Shown here one piece after another: positions 1 through 8,435 of a DNA stretch of 64,000 nt. Below the pieces are notes generated by a model. The model was not told the DNA's origin. It searched no databases and saw only the letters and a list, made by a program, of their open reading frames with translations. The position numbers and the translations under genes are program-made. The stretch is from Saccharothrix sp. ALI-22-I (lineage in GTDB: Bacteria > Actinomycetota > Actinomycetes > Mycobacteriales > Pseudonocardiaceae): contig NZ_MTQP01000054.1 in assembly GCF_001984175.1 (NCBI RefSeq), forward strand, positions 62,001 to 126,000, read 5' to 3'. Numbering within the stretch: position 1 is the first letter of the stretch; every line of letters begins with the position of its first letter.

Positions 1-1046
1 ACGCTGCAACGCCGGGTCCTGCCCGGCCTGAACCGCGATGTCTCCGCCCTCGGCGCGGGCTGCTGGACCCTCGGCGGCCCCGCCGCCAACAACGGCGTGC
101 CGATCGGCTGGGACGACGTCGACCCCGACACGCCTATACCGCCCTCGTCCGCGCCCACGAGCTGGGCATCACCCTGTTCGACACCGCCGACGTCTACGGC
201 CTGGGCCGCTCCGAACGCCTCCTCGGCCGCCTGCTGCGCCACGTGGACCGCGACGGGCTGGTCGTCTCCAGCAAGGTCGGCTACTTCGCCGGCACCGGCC
301 GCCACCCCTACCACCCGCGCCAGATGAGCCACCAACTCGCCACCACCCTGGACAACCTCGGCACCGACCACCTCGACGTGTACTTCCTGCACAGCACCGA
401 CTTCGGCGAGCACGACCAGTACCTGACCGGGGTGGTCGACCTGCTGGGCGAGTGGCGCGACCAGGGCCTGATCCGCGCAGTCGGGATGCGCGCCCCGCAC
501 ACCTTCGCCGAACAGTGGGCCGACCACGACGAGCCGGAGAGCACCGAGACCGGCCGGTTCCTCCGGCTGTTCCACACCGTCCGGCCTGACGTGTTCACCG
601 CCCGCTACAACCTGCTCAGCCCGCTGTACAGCCCCGACCAGACCGACATCTTCGCCTTCGCCCGCCGCCACCGGGTCGGGGTGCTGATCAAACAGGCGCT
701 CGGCCAGGGCCTGCTCATCGGCACACACAACGCCCGCGACCCGCGCCGGTTCAGCGACACCGACCACCGCCGCGGCGACCCCCGCTTCGCACCCGACGGC
801 CTGCGGCGGCTGGCCGACCGCCTGGCCCCGCTGCGCGCCCGCTACGGCACCAGCACCGCGGCGCTGGCCCGCGTCGCACTCCGCTACGCCCTGCAACACG
901 CCCCCGACTCGATCGTGCTCGTCGGGTTCCGAGACCCTGAACAGATCCACACCGACGTCACGTGCCTCGGCGACCCGCTCACCGACGACGAGATCGCCCA
1001 GATCCGCGCGACCCTCCACCCCGACACACCGGAAGGCGACCCGTAG
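1..1046 (+). pseudogene. aldo/keto reductase, frameshifted and 5'-cut
   Basis: NADPH-dependent aldo/keto reductase family. The frame starting at base 1 gives the typical N-terminus (LPGLNRDVSALGAGCW), but the reading frame must change at about 130-134 to continue with LGITLFDTADVYGLG, which carries the catalytic Asp/Tyr region. From there one frame runs to the TAG at 1044-1046 with family features such as SSKVGYF and a cofactor-binding end (IVLVGFRDPEQ). One base appears to be missing at the junction. The true start lies at or just before the window edge. It overlaps the next gene by one base, so the two were probably co-transcribed. It could be a pseudogene or a consensus error; nothing else in the gene is abnormal. 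Confidence 0.8.
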
Positions 1047-1598
1047 TGCAGTACATCGAGGTCGAGAAGAAGTACGCCCTGCCCGACGCGGACGCGCTCA
1101 AGGCCAAGCTCGCCGACCTGGGTGCCAAGCCCGGCGAGCCGACCCGCCAGGTCGACGCCTACTACAACCACCCCAGCCGCGACTTCCTCGCCCCCGAACC
1201 ATCTCGGAGTGGCTGCGCATCCGCACCGAGGCCCGCGGCTCCTCGTTCAACTACAAGCTGTGGCACCCCGCCGACGCCGTGATAAGACCCACGCCGACGA
1301 GTACGAGACCCCCATCGGCGACGTCGAGGCCACCCGCAAGGCGTTCGAGGCACTCGGCTTCACCCCGCTGATCACCGTGGACAAGACCCGCGAGGAATGG
1401 CGGCTACCCGAGGTCGAAGTCGTCTTCGACCACGTCGAGGGCGCCGGCGACTTCGTCGAGTTCGAGTTCAAGGGCGACGCCGAGAACGTCGCCGACGCCA
1501 CCGCCCGCCTGGAGAAGTTCATCGCCGACCTCGGCATCGAACTGGGCGAGCCGATCAACCGCGGCTACCCCCACATCCTCCTTAACCGAACTACCTAG
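1046..1598 (+). pseudogene. CYTH domain protein (class IV adenylate cyclase-like), two frameshifts
   Basis: CYTH/triphosphate tunnel protein resembling CyaB-type class IV adenylate cyclases. The GTG start at 1046 overlaps the TAG of the reductase. The N-terminal signature YIEVEKKYAL (ExExK) is clear. Protein similarity then moves from frame 2 to frame 1 near 1200 (ISEWLRIRTE, the strand following the tunnel entrance) and to frame 3 near 1280 (DKTHADEYETPIGDV onwards), reaching a normal C-terminus LGEPINRGYPHILL. Both changes are equivalent to one lost base. Rejoined length would be about 183 residues, normal for the family. The stop codon is the CTAG at which the downstream IS701 unit sits. 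Confidence 0.75.
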
Positions 1599-1620
1599 TA
1601 CTCCAGCTGTAGATCGTGAT
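1599..1620 (+). repeat. outer left inverted end of IS701 unit
   Basis: Begins TACTCCAGCTGTAGATCG and is the inverted counterpart of 4509-4530 with one mismatch. It is preceded by CTAG, the presumed target duplication, which doubles as the stop region of the CYTH gene. Confidence 0.75.
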
Positions 1621-1717
1621 CTTCGTGGTCGTGGAGTGGTGTGGAGGAGTCGGCGCCAGTGAGCCGGGGAGTGTCCCTGCCGAACAGTGCCGGTCAGGAC
1701 ACCCGTCTGCGAGCGGG

Positions 1718-2047
1718 TTAAGTGGCCTCAACGCCGCCTGACGGTTGCATTGCCGGGCGGAGGAAGGTCCGGTCGAAGCGGCGGATGCAGCGGGTCTCGG
1801 TGCTGAGCTGCCAGAGCTGCTGAGCTTCCGGATCCTGCCGGATGGCAGCCCGGTAGTCCTCGTAGGCAGCCAGGCTGGGGAAGGAGAACAGGGCGTAGGC
1901 GATGTCGTTGGCGCTTTCGTGCGGCAAGAAGCAGCCGTGGTGCGTGCCGCCGAAGCGGGTGACGATCGGGATCCACCCCGTCACGTACGTCTCGAACGCG
2001 ACAGTCTGGCTGGGATCGATCTCATAGCGCAGATGACAAGTGATCAC
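1718..2047 (-). CDS. NIPSNAP-like dabb-fold protein
   Basis: A protein of about 109 residues resembling the NIPSNAP family, small alpha/beta-barrel proteins often encoded beside hydrolases or oxidoreductases of catabolic or biosynthetic gene groups. Family features are the opening VITCHLRYEID, the W-x-P-I-V-x-x-F-G-G-T-H-H-G centre, and the A-Y-x-x-Y-R repeat (AAYEDYRAAI). I chose the GTG at 2047 because AAGGAA lies 7-8 bases upstream; a longer reading to 2092 has no ribosome site. It is followed on the same strand by nothing before the IS end, and lies downstream of the hydrolase gene. The substrate cannot be told. Confidence 0.7.
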   Translation of the reverse strand: MITCHLRYEIDPSQTVAFETYVTGWIPIVTRFGGTHHGCFLPHESANDIAYALFSFPSLAAYEDYRAAIRQDPEAQQLWQLSTETRCIRRFDRTFLRPAMQPSGGVEAT

Positions 2048-2104
2048 GTGAGTTTTCCTTCTGGCCCAGTGGGCGCCGGTCGCGGTCGGCACCGTCCCCA
2101 GTAG

Positions 2105-2872
2105 TCACTCTGGGGTGCTGACCTGGCTTGCTGACGCCGGGGCAAGGAGCCCGGCGAGGAGTGCGCCGAACTCCTCGGGCGCTTCCAGCATCACCATATG
2201 GCCCGTGCGGGGAAGCTCGGTGTAACTGGCAGCGGCGGACAGAGCCCAGGTAGGCACGTCCCACCCCGCGCGTGAGCGGGCCCCGGCGACCAGATGGACC
2301 GGGACGCGCTCGAACACGTCCCGCAGCAGCAGCTGGTAGTCAGGTCCAGCGGTGTACTCGACGACAGCACGAGCCATGGCGTGGATGGTCGAAGCGGGCT
2401 GGTAGGCCAGGTCTTGTGTCGCAGAGCGGAGGTGCTCCCTGGTCGGCTCGATGCCTCCCGCGCGCAGCCACCGCCCGGGATCAGCACGGTCGGCTTGCAC
2501 GATCTGCTCCACCTCGGCGGCTGTCTTGGCTGCCAGCCGCTGCGACCAGAAAGCGTCCGCGAGACTGAAGTTGCCCTCGACGCTGACCAGCGTTGCGGTC
2601 CGCTCCGGGAACCGGTGGGCGAACGCGGCGGCGATCACGCCGCCGACCGAATGCCCGACCAGATGGACGCGACCGCCCGGCAGCGCCTGGTCAATGGCCG
2701 CACGCAGGTACTCCACCTGCATGTCGATGGTGATAGTGCCGGGCTCGGCCCGGGCATCGGCCCCGTAACCGTGCAGGTCGGGGCAGAGGGTAGGGGCCGG
2801 GTGGAGCGGCGCGAGGGCACGTGGGTCGGCGAATGAGCCGATCAGACCATGAATGAAGATCACTGGCAGCAC
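2105..2872 (-). CDS. alpha/beta hydrolase
   Basis: Complete 255-residue alpha/beta-fold hydrolase. The oxyanion-hole HG motif (FIHGLIG) is at residues 6-12, the nucleophile elbow GHSVGG at about 73-78 places Ser in the catalytic site, and the C-terminal TGHMVMLE supplies the catalytic His. Length is normal for the esterase/epoxide-hydrolase-like group. The stop is 58 bases before the start of the NIPSNAP-like gene on the same strand, so the two are likely one operon. Both lie inside the IS701 ends and read opposite to the transposase. Substrate unknown. Confidence 0.85.
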   Translation of the reverse strand: MLPVIFIHGLIGSFADPRALAPLHPAPTLCPDLHGYGADARAEPGTITIDMQVEYLRAAIDQALPGGRVHLVGHSVGGVIAAAFAHRFPERTATLVSVEGNFSLADAFWSQRLAAKTAAEVEQIVQADRADPGRWLRAGGIEPTREHLRSATQDLAYQPASTIHAMARAVVEYTAGPDYQLLLRDVFERVPVHLVAGARSRAGWDVPTWALSAAASYTELPRTGHMVMLEAPEEFGALLAGLLAPASASQVSTPE

Positions 2873-3098
2873 GGGATGTCACCTTCTCACGGGCTGCCGG
2901 GGCTCGTCTACCACGGTCGTCGGAGATGCCGTCTTCATGGTTGGAGGGCTGCCTGGCGGTGGTAGCGGCTTGCGCGGGCGTGGGCTTGGTGGCAGCGGTG
3001 CCAGATCGACCAGTGCTGCCGGTGTGCCGCGTCGAGGACAGGTCGGACAACGAATGTCGTGACTGGGCGCTGGATCTCGTTGCGGTCAGCGGGATTAG

Positions 3099-3120
3099 TG
3101 CTCTAGCCGGACTTCGTGAT
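3099..3120 (+). repeat. inner, diverged IS701 end
   Basis: Begins TGCTCTAGCCGG and aligns without gaps to the inverted right end at 4509-4530, with about five mismatches in the 22-24 positions compared. It is preceded by TTAG, a YTAR-type target that differs from the CTAG on the right. This looks like the original left end of the single IS copy; the outer left end fits the right end better. Confidence 0.5.
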
Positions 3121-3128
3121 CTTGCCTG

Positions 3129-4506
3129 GTGAGGGCTGATGGAAGACGGACGCAGCCGCCAGTTGATCATGAATGGTTTGTGAGGACTATTCAAGATCGT
3201 GTGGCGGCTGCGGGGCCCAGCGTAGACCCTGGCCGGTGGTGGGAGATCTTTGACGGGGTGATGGCCCAGGTGGCGGGCCGGTTCGCGCGGGTGGAGCCGC
3301 GTCGGCGGGCGCGGGCGTTGGTGCTGGGGTTGGTGTCGGATCTGCCGCGCAAGAACTGCTGGACCTTGGCGGAGCAGACCGGGGACGCTACTCCGGATGG
3401 CATGCAGCACCTGCTGTCCCGGGCGGCGTGGGATGCCGACGCGGTGCGCGATGACGTGCGGGCGATCGCGGTGGAGCACCTGGGATCTGACGACGCGATG
3501 CTGGTCGTGGACGAGACCGGCGATGTCAAGAAGGGTGAGCACACCGTGGGTGTGCAGCGGCAATACACCGGCACCGCCGGGAGGATCGAGAACGCCCAAG
3601 TCGGGGTTTTTCTGACCTATACCACCAAAACAGGTCACACCTTGATCGACCGGGAGCTCCATCTGCCCGTGTCCTGGACCGAGAACGCCGATCGGTGTGC
3701 GCAGGCCGGGATCCCGGACGGCACCGGGTTCGCGACCAAACCGAACTGGCCGAGCAGATGATCATCCGGGCGCTGGATGGCGGGATCTCGGTGCCGTGGG
3801 TGGCCGGTGACGAGGTCTACGGCGCCAGCACGACCTTGCGTGCCGAACTGGAGAACCGGGCTGTCGGCTATGTGCTGGCGGTGGGCTGCGATCACCGCGT
3901 CACCACCGGCACCGGCGTCGAGCGCGTCGACCACCTGGCCGCCCGTCTGCCGACACGGTCCTGGCAACGGCCGTCCGCGGGCAAGGGCGCGAAAGGACAC
4001 CGGTTCTACGACTGGGCCTGGATCACCATCCACGACACCGCACCCGACGCCTCGCACGGGCGCCGGTGGCTACTCATCCGGCGCAACCGCCGCACCGGCG
4101 AACCCGCCTTCTACCGCTGCTTCCCCGCCCGCCGGGTCCCCCTGGCCGAGCTGGTGCGGGTCGCCGGACGACGATGGACCATCGAGGAATCCTTCCAAAC
4201 CAGCAAGGGACAGACCGGTCTCGACGAGCACCAGGTCCGCACCTGGACCTCCTGGTACCGCTGGACCACTCTTGTGCTGCTGGCGCACCTCTTCCTCGCC
4301 ATCACCACCGTCGCCGAACGCGTAAAACCCACCCCACAGGACTGATTCCCTTAACCCTCAACGAAATCCGGCACCTGTTCACCCGACTCGTCATCGGCCA
4401 CACCGACGACATCACCGCCTGCCTGCACTGGTCCTGGTGGCGCCGACGCCACCAATATCGCGCCCAGCAAGCCCACTACCAGCGCCAATCGACCGAGGAA
4501 CCATGA
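3129..4506 (+). pseudogene. IS701 family transposase, two frameshifts
   Basis: DDE transposase of the IS701 family. Recognisable blocks are FARVEPRRRARA, the first catalytic Asp in MLVVDETGDVKKG, QRQYTGTAGRIENAQVGV, then after a frame change near 3743 the second Asp in VAGDEVYGAS, and the downstream acidic region AGRRWTIEESFQTSKG. A second frame change near 4338 is needed to read the last 55 residues (LNEIRHLFTRL to the TGA at 4504-4506). Both are equivalent to one missing base. The start is uncertain; GTG at 3129 or 3180. Unless these are base-calling errors the enzyme is inactive. Confidence 0.85.
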
Positions 4507-4508
4507 AC

Positions 4509-4530
4509 ATCACGATCTACGGCTGGAGTA
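4509..4530 (-). repeat. right inverted end of IS701 unit
   Basis: Inverted copy of 1599-1620, followed by CTAG at 4531-4534. The transposase stop lies three bases inside it. Confidence 0.75.
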
Positions 4531-4534
4531 CTAG

Positions 4535-4905
4535 CCTAGGACTCCGACGGCGGCTCGCCGGTGTTGTACTGCGGGGGCGTTCAGCCCCGGCCTTGTACCC
4601 CCGGGCCGAGACGCGCACGTGGTAGCGGTCGCCGGGCTTGACGGCCAGCTCCGGGAGATCCGGCGACTCATCTTCGAGCGGTACACGCCGGCCAGGCCGG
4701 GCACGGAGATGTTGAGTCCAACATGTCAGCCAGCAGGCGTTCTAACCGCAAAGGTCACGAAGGCTTCCTCGTGTCTACTCCTCCTGCAAAGATCGTCGTT
4801 GGTAAAGGGGGCGTTGGCGTCTACCTCTTCGCCGCAGACGGAGGACGACAACGACTACATCCACAGCCGACACCCGGACATCGCGAACGAGATACTATTC
4901 CATTC
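4535..4905. other. gap with a short coding-like remnant
   Basis: There is no complete gene. On the minus strand about 4550-4720 reads DLPELAVKPGDRYHVRV and SARGY, resembling a segment of a common actinobacterial small protein, but without start or stop. From about 4720 rightwards the base composition becomes visibly less GC-rich. Confidence 0.35.
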
Positions 4906-5390
4906 CTAACCAAAGACATCCCGAGCGACTTCGACAAAGATCCTCTCGGTGTGCTCTCTGGCCATTGCGAAGAAATTCCCGTCTTGCGCCAGCTCGAGAA
5001 TGCTCTTCCCGTAAGGAAGCGCAAGCCCGTGATCCAGAGGGCGCCTATAGCTATAGTAACGTGCTTCGTCCCACCCGCGAGGATCGTTTGCCATCGTACC
5101 GCTTGCCGATTGCCGCCCGTGCCCCGTATGTGGAGTAATTCACCACACCCACATCGCTTCGTAGGCCGATGAACATATAGAAGGAGTACGCACGCGGCGC
5201 TCCATAATATACTTCACCCAAGGTCAGGCCAAGTATCCTCCTGGGCCTGACCCCCTCGGTACTGAGTACATAGCCACTCTCTCGCGCACTGTAGTGCGTG
5301 ACGTAAACTTCGTCTTCGTAGGACGACGGGCTAGCGTGAGACCAGTGAACTCGAGACTTGGGCAGCGGATGCAGGCTTAACCGAAATGAT
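4906..5390 (-). pseudogene. unrecognised AT-richer gene remnant
   Basis: Protein-like sequence on the minus strand in two frames. The upstream part (about 5390-5090) reads YEDEVYVTHYSARESGYVLS and GEVYYGAPRAYSFYMFIGLR. A one-base shift near 5094 then leads to DPRGWDEARYYSYRRPLDHG and a C-terminus VEVARDVFG ending in TAG at 4906. The aromatic-rich composition and lower GC differ strongly from all neighbours and suggest recent transfer. The N-terminus is lost or runs out in unreadable sequence. The opening VTHYSARESGY recalls the general look of C-terminal toxin modules of polymorphic toxins, but I do not recognise a family and make no functional call. Confidence 0.45.
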
Positions 5391-5503
5391 CTTGAAGTGG
5401 TGGTCGGAGCTTTGAGAGTCAGTCCGGTGACTGACGGTGACAGCGGGAATCTTCGTTCTTCGGGGCTTCGGCGTGTCGCGGCAGCCTGACTCGTGGGGCG
5501 CCT

Positions 5504-6064
5504 TCAGGTCGGACCGTGCGGCGGCAGAGTCCTTTGCAGCCACTCGGTGAGAGTGGTGTAGTCGGCGTCTGTGAGTCCCTGGCGGGGATCGACACGATGA
5601 AGCAGGGCATGTCCTCGGTGGTGCGCGGACACCCAGGCTCGATCGGTGTCGGTGATCTCGTCGTCGACCCAGGCGAATGAGCGCCCTGCCGCCCAGTCGA
5701 CGAGGGCGCGGGTCTTCCAGTGCAGCCCGGCGCGCTCGTCCTGCTCATCGAGGTCGGAAGGCTCCGGCCAGGCCACTACCGCCAGATGTGGCAGGCCGAT
5801 CCGGGGTGCGATGCACTCGTTCGCGTCGGCCATCCATGTCGTCGCCCATACCAGATCGCACGGGAGCGCCGCCAACCGGGGTCCATGCTCGGGATTGATC
5901 CTGGCCAGAAGCGGATTCGAACAGGCCTCCCGTGGTTCGAGATCTGTCTGGTAGGTCGGATACTGCTGCGGCGCCGCGCCGAAGGGAATGAGTGGCCCGT
6001 CGACATCGAGGAAGAGCAGCGGACGCTGTCCAGAGCCGGTCACGGCTGCACGATAGCTGCTCAT
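5504..6064 (-). CDS. HAD-superfamily protein (Swiss-Army-knife RNA repair type)
   Basis: 186-residue HAD-fold protein of the type annotated as HAD domain in Swiss Army Knife RNA repair proteins. LLFLDVDGPLIPFG at about residues 16-29 carries the DxD nucleophile/acid pair, ATTWMADAN supplies the motif II Thr, and SFAWVDDEI the C-terminal acidic pair. Motif spacing is complete and no cap domain is visible. It stands alone between remnants, with no operon partner. Probably a phosphatase or RNA 3'/5'-end-processing enzyme; the substrate is unknown. Confidence 0.75.
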   Translation of the reverse strand: MSSYRAAVTGSGQRPLLFLDVDGPLIPFGAAPQQYPTYQTDLEPREACSNPLLARINPEHGPRLAALPCDLVWATTWMADANECIAPRIGLPHLAVVAWPEPSDLDEQDERAGLHWKTRALVDWAAGRSFAWVDDEITDTDRAWVSAHHRGHALLHRVDPRQGLTDADYTTLTEWLQRTLPPHGPT

Positions 6065-6156
6065 CCTCGCAGGCCGACTCGATGAGACGGCTCGATGAGG
6101 CGATCTGACAAGCGGCAGCGGTAGCCGCCGAAGGTCACGAGGGAATCCCTTGTGGG

Positions 6157-6429
6157 TCAGCCCTGGCTCGACCGGCCGGTCGAGGCTCGGAGGTCGGACA
6201 TGCCGAAGTGGATGGTTGCGCTGCGGGCGGTGCGCATGGCTTCGAGTTTCTGCGCCGCTGCCGCCAGGGTGGTCTCGATCGCGGCGACCTCGCCCAGCCA
6301 GCCTTGCTGTTTCGCCTCCTCAAGGCGGTCAACGAGGTTGGCGTGGATTCCTTGCAGCCGTGGCATTTGGTCGGGGTCAACCAGGAGTAGCGGGCATCTG
6401 ACGCTTGCCTCCGGTGCGCACAATTGCAT
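6157..6429 (-). pseudogene. C-terminal fragment of a site-specific integrase-like protein
   Basis: Reads DQMPRLQGIHANLVDRLEE, then KQQGWLGEVAAIETTLAAA and HFGMSDL. This coiled-coil pattern (DRLxEAxxxGWLGEV...L..A..KL) is familiar from the far C-terminus of large actinobacterial tyrosine recombinase/integrase proteins. No catalytic domain is present. It shares its 5' end with a similar fragment on the other strand. Confidence 0.45.
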
Positions 6430-6641
6430 GTGAACCCGAAAATGCTGCCTCGTCTGACGAATTGGAGTCGGACTTGGAGGAGCGGAGGAAACGCGCCACG
6501 GCCGAGGGTTGGCTAGGTGAAATCGAGGGGGTGGACCTCACACTCCAGTGCCTGCGCGACAAGCGTGCCGACGCGCTGCGGCTCACCCGGATCACCCGCC
6601 AGGTCGACCTCGGCATGCCCGCCGTCGGCACAGTCCAATAA
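6405..6641 (+). pseudogene. second integrase-like C-terminal fragment, opposite strand
   Basis: Reads LESDLEERRKRATAEGWLGE followed by EGVDLTLQCLRDKRADALR and DLGMPAVGTVQ, the same pattern as the minus-strand fragment at 6157-6429 but clearly diverged from it. Both start in the same few bases and run away from each other, so two homologous genes each lost everything upstream of this point. Confidence 0.45.
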
Positions 6642-6758
6642 CCGAGCCAGGCCGATCGTCCCCGGTTGGCCGAGTCCTGCCGGGGACGATCCGCCTGAGA
6701 GCTGGCGAAGCGCCCTCAGCGGCATGTGCGGATGTCACGACGTCGAGTGTTCTCACCG

Positions 6759-7098
6759 TCAGCGCAGCGGGTCGGCCAGGAGCACCACTCGGTCGAGGAC
6801 GGGGTCGTACCCGAGGACCGGGTGGGCCCGGCTTCCACCTTCGGTTGTCATGAGCACGGGCTTGCGGAGTTCACGTCCGATCGCTTCGAGGAACCGGCAG
6901 AGAGTGTCGACGCCGTGCCGACCCCTGCAGTTCTCGCAGGTCGACATCGAAGTCGATGTCCTCGGCCGATCTGGGACAGAAGATCGCGAGCGCTCCTGGA
7001 ACCGGCCAGACCTTGAGATCCACCGTCTCCTCGACCGGGCGGTCGAGCACCTCGACGGCCGGGGGCAGCGGCGGCACCGTGTGCCCTTGGGAGGTCAT
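6759..7098 (-). pseudogene. conserved-looking hypothetical protein, one frameshift
   Basis: ATG at 7098 opens MTSQGHTVPPLPPAVEVLD and reads to DIDFDVDLRELQG. One extra G in a GGGG run near 6933 moves the frame, after which GRHGVDTLCRFLEAIG, then VLMTTEGG and VLGYDPVLDRVVLLADPL follow to TGA at 6759. Rejoined length is about 112 residues. Codon use in both parts is normal for the host. I do not recognise the family; the compact size and VLMTTEGG...YDPVLDRV strand pattern resemble small single-domain proteins such as immunity proteins, without proof. Confidence 0.5.
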
Positions 7099-7234
7099 GG
7101 TCCTCGAAGATCCCGCGCGGCCGGTCGGCGACGTCGGACGCCGGCGCACGACTCGACCGGACCTACGCCGACGTCTCGTTCGGCGCCGCTCGATGCGGCA
7201 GAACGGCACTCGGAGTCGTCGGGCTCGTGCAGCC

Positions 7235-7999
7235 TCACAGCCGGGATCTCAGCACGGCGACCTCGGGGAACTCGTCCGGCGAGCCGTAGCCGTGCTCGGC
7301 CAGCCAGCGGACGTTGGTCAGGCATCGCAACGACCACCATGCGTGGATGAGGTCGCGGTCGACGTCGGTGCCGTAGCCGGCGATGACGTCGCCAAGGTGC
7401 TCGGAGTGTCCGAGCGTGAGGGTGGCCAGGTCGAAGAGCGCGTCGCCCTGGGACGCCTCGGACCAGTCGACGACGCCGGTGACCTCGTCATCGGCGACGA
7501 AGACGTGGTCGACCTGCAGGTCGCCGTGGATGAACACCGGTGTCCACGGCCGGAGCGCGGTCTCGGCGAGCCGGCGGTTGCGTGTGACCACGTCAGCGGG
7601 AAGGACGTCGTTGGCGACGAGCCACTCGCATTCGCCGGCGAGACGCGATGCGAGTTCGTCGAGGCTCCGACCGGGCCATGGCGGCAGCGGCGCGTCGTGC
7701 AGTGTCCGGGCGGCGGCACCCGCCGCGGCCCACGCCGCGGGCGACGCGGTCGATGGCTCGCCGAGGTGGCCGAGTGCCGTGCCGGGGAGGGCGGCGAGCG
7801 CGAGCGCGGGCGGCTTGCGCCACAGGATCTCCGGGGTCGGGATCGGCGCCAGAGCCATCGCCTCGACCTCGACGTCGGTGCGGGTCTGATCAGCGTCGAT
7901 CTTCAGGAACACGTCGCCGACGCGCAGGGTCGCGCGCTCGTTGTGGGCGACGACGACCTCGACCTCCTCCACGTCGGCCATTGTTACGGGGATGATCAC
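7235..7999 (-). CDS. APH family phosphotransferase
   Basis: Aminoglycoside phosphotransferase/choline-kinase-like protein of about 254 residues. The Brenner-type catalytic motif is VFIHGDLQVDHVFV (His-Gly-Asp, with His at the usual Asn position), followed by the metal-binding Asp in GVVDWSEA. An N-terminal strand VFLKID matches the ATP-anchoring Lys region. I chose the GTG at 7999, which follows AGGTG at short spacing; ATG at 7981 is the alternative. It is a single gene with no visible resistance context, so the substrate may be a small metabolite rather than an antibiotic. Confidence 0.75.
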   Translation of the reverse strand: MIIPVTMADVEEVEVVVAHNERATLRVGDVFLKIDADQTRTDVEVEAMALAPIPTPEILWRKPPALALAALPGTALGHLGEPSTASPAAWAAAGAAARTLHDAPLPPWPGRSLDELASRLAGECEWLVANDVLPADVVTRNRRLAETALRPWTPVFIHGDLQVDHVFVADDEVTGVVDWSEASQGDALFDLATLTLGHSEHLGDVIAGYGTDVDRDLIHAWWSLRCLTNVRWLAEHGYGSPDEFPEVAVLRSRL

Positions 8000-8435
8000 C
8001 GACGTCACCTGGTTTATCGCGTGCGACTGCGCGGTTGACGGCGTCCCGCTGCCCGGCGGCCTCGTGCACGCCACCGGCCGCTGACGGGTTGAGCAGTGCC
8101 TCGGTCCGCGGGCCTCGGCACGTGGACCGTGAAGTCCAAGCGGCATGCCGTCGCGGTCGGTGAGCTCGACGCAACCGAGACTGTCGGTCCGATGACGTCA
8201 AGGAGCGCTGTCGCGCATGACCCGGCTGTGCTCAAGTCGTCCGGGTCGCACATCGAACACACGGGTCTATGCCTCGGCGCGCCCGAATCGGCGATCTGGT
8301 GCATTCGCTCGCTCGGAGTACGAATCGACATGCGTTACGTCGCATAGGCATGCGACCAAGCCGACTCGCTCACATCGGCATGTGCGGATGTCTCGGAGGG
8401 AGAGACCGCTGGGAGGGCTCCCAGGTCGTCGTCTG
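8000..8435. other. gap without a supported gene
   Basis: Short open stretches exist on both strands but none has a start with ribosome site, a recognisable motif or continuous protein-like composition. I see no RNA gene or repeat. Confidence 0.4.

Larger units (their letters stand above)
1595..4534. mobile_element. IS701-type unit carrying two passenger genes
   Basis: Matching inverted ends lie at 1599-1620 and 4509-4530 (21 of 22 bases agree), each bordered on the outside by CTAG (1595-1598 and 4531-4534). IS701 elements are known to duplicate a 4-bp YTAR target, which CTAG fits. Between the ends are a NIPSNAP-like gene, an alpha/beta hydrolase gene and an IS701 transposase. A third, more diverged end sits just left of the transposase (3099-3120, preceded by TTAG). 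The outer pair therefore defines a unit about 2.9 kb long, far larger than a plain IS701, that includes cargo. The transposase is frameshifted. Confidence 0.65.

Noticed and set aside
3129..4506. Programmed frameshifting in the IS701 transposase
   Set aside because: IS701 elements are not known for it, there are two separate shifts, and no slippery run or downstream structure is evident; the same type of indel occurs in ordinary genes nearby.
5504..6064. Toxin-immunity pair between the AT-rich remnant and the HAD gene
   Set aside because: Strand agrees but the HAD protein is a recognisable enzyme family and nothing links the two beyond position.
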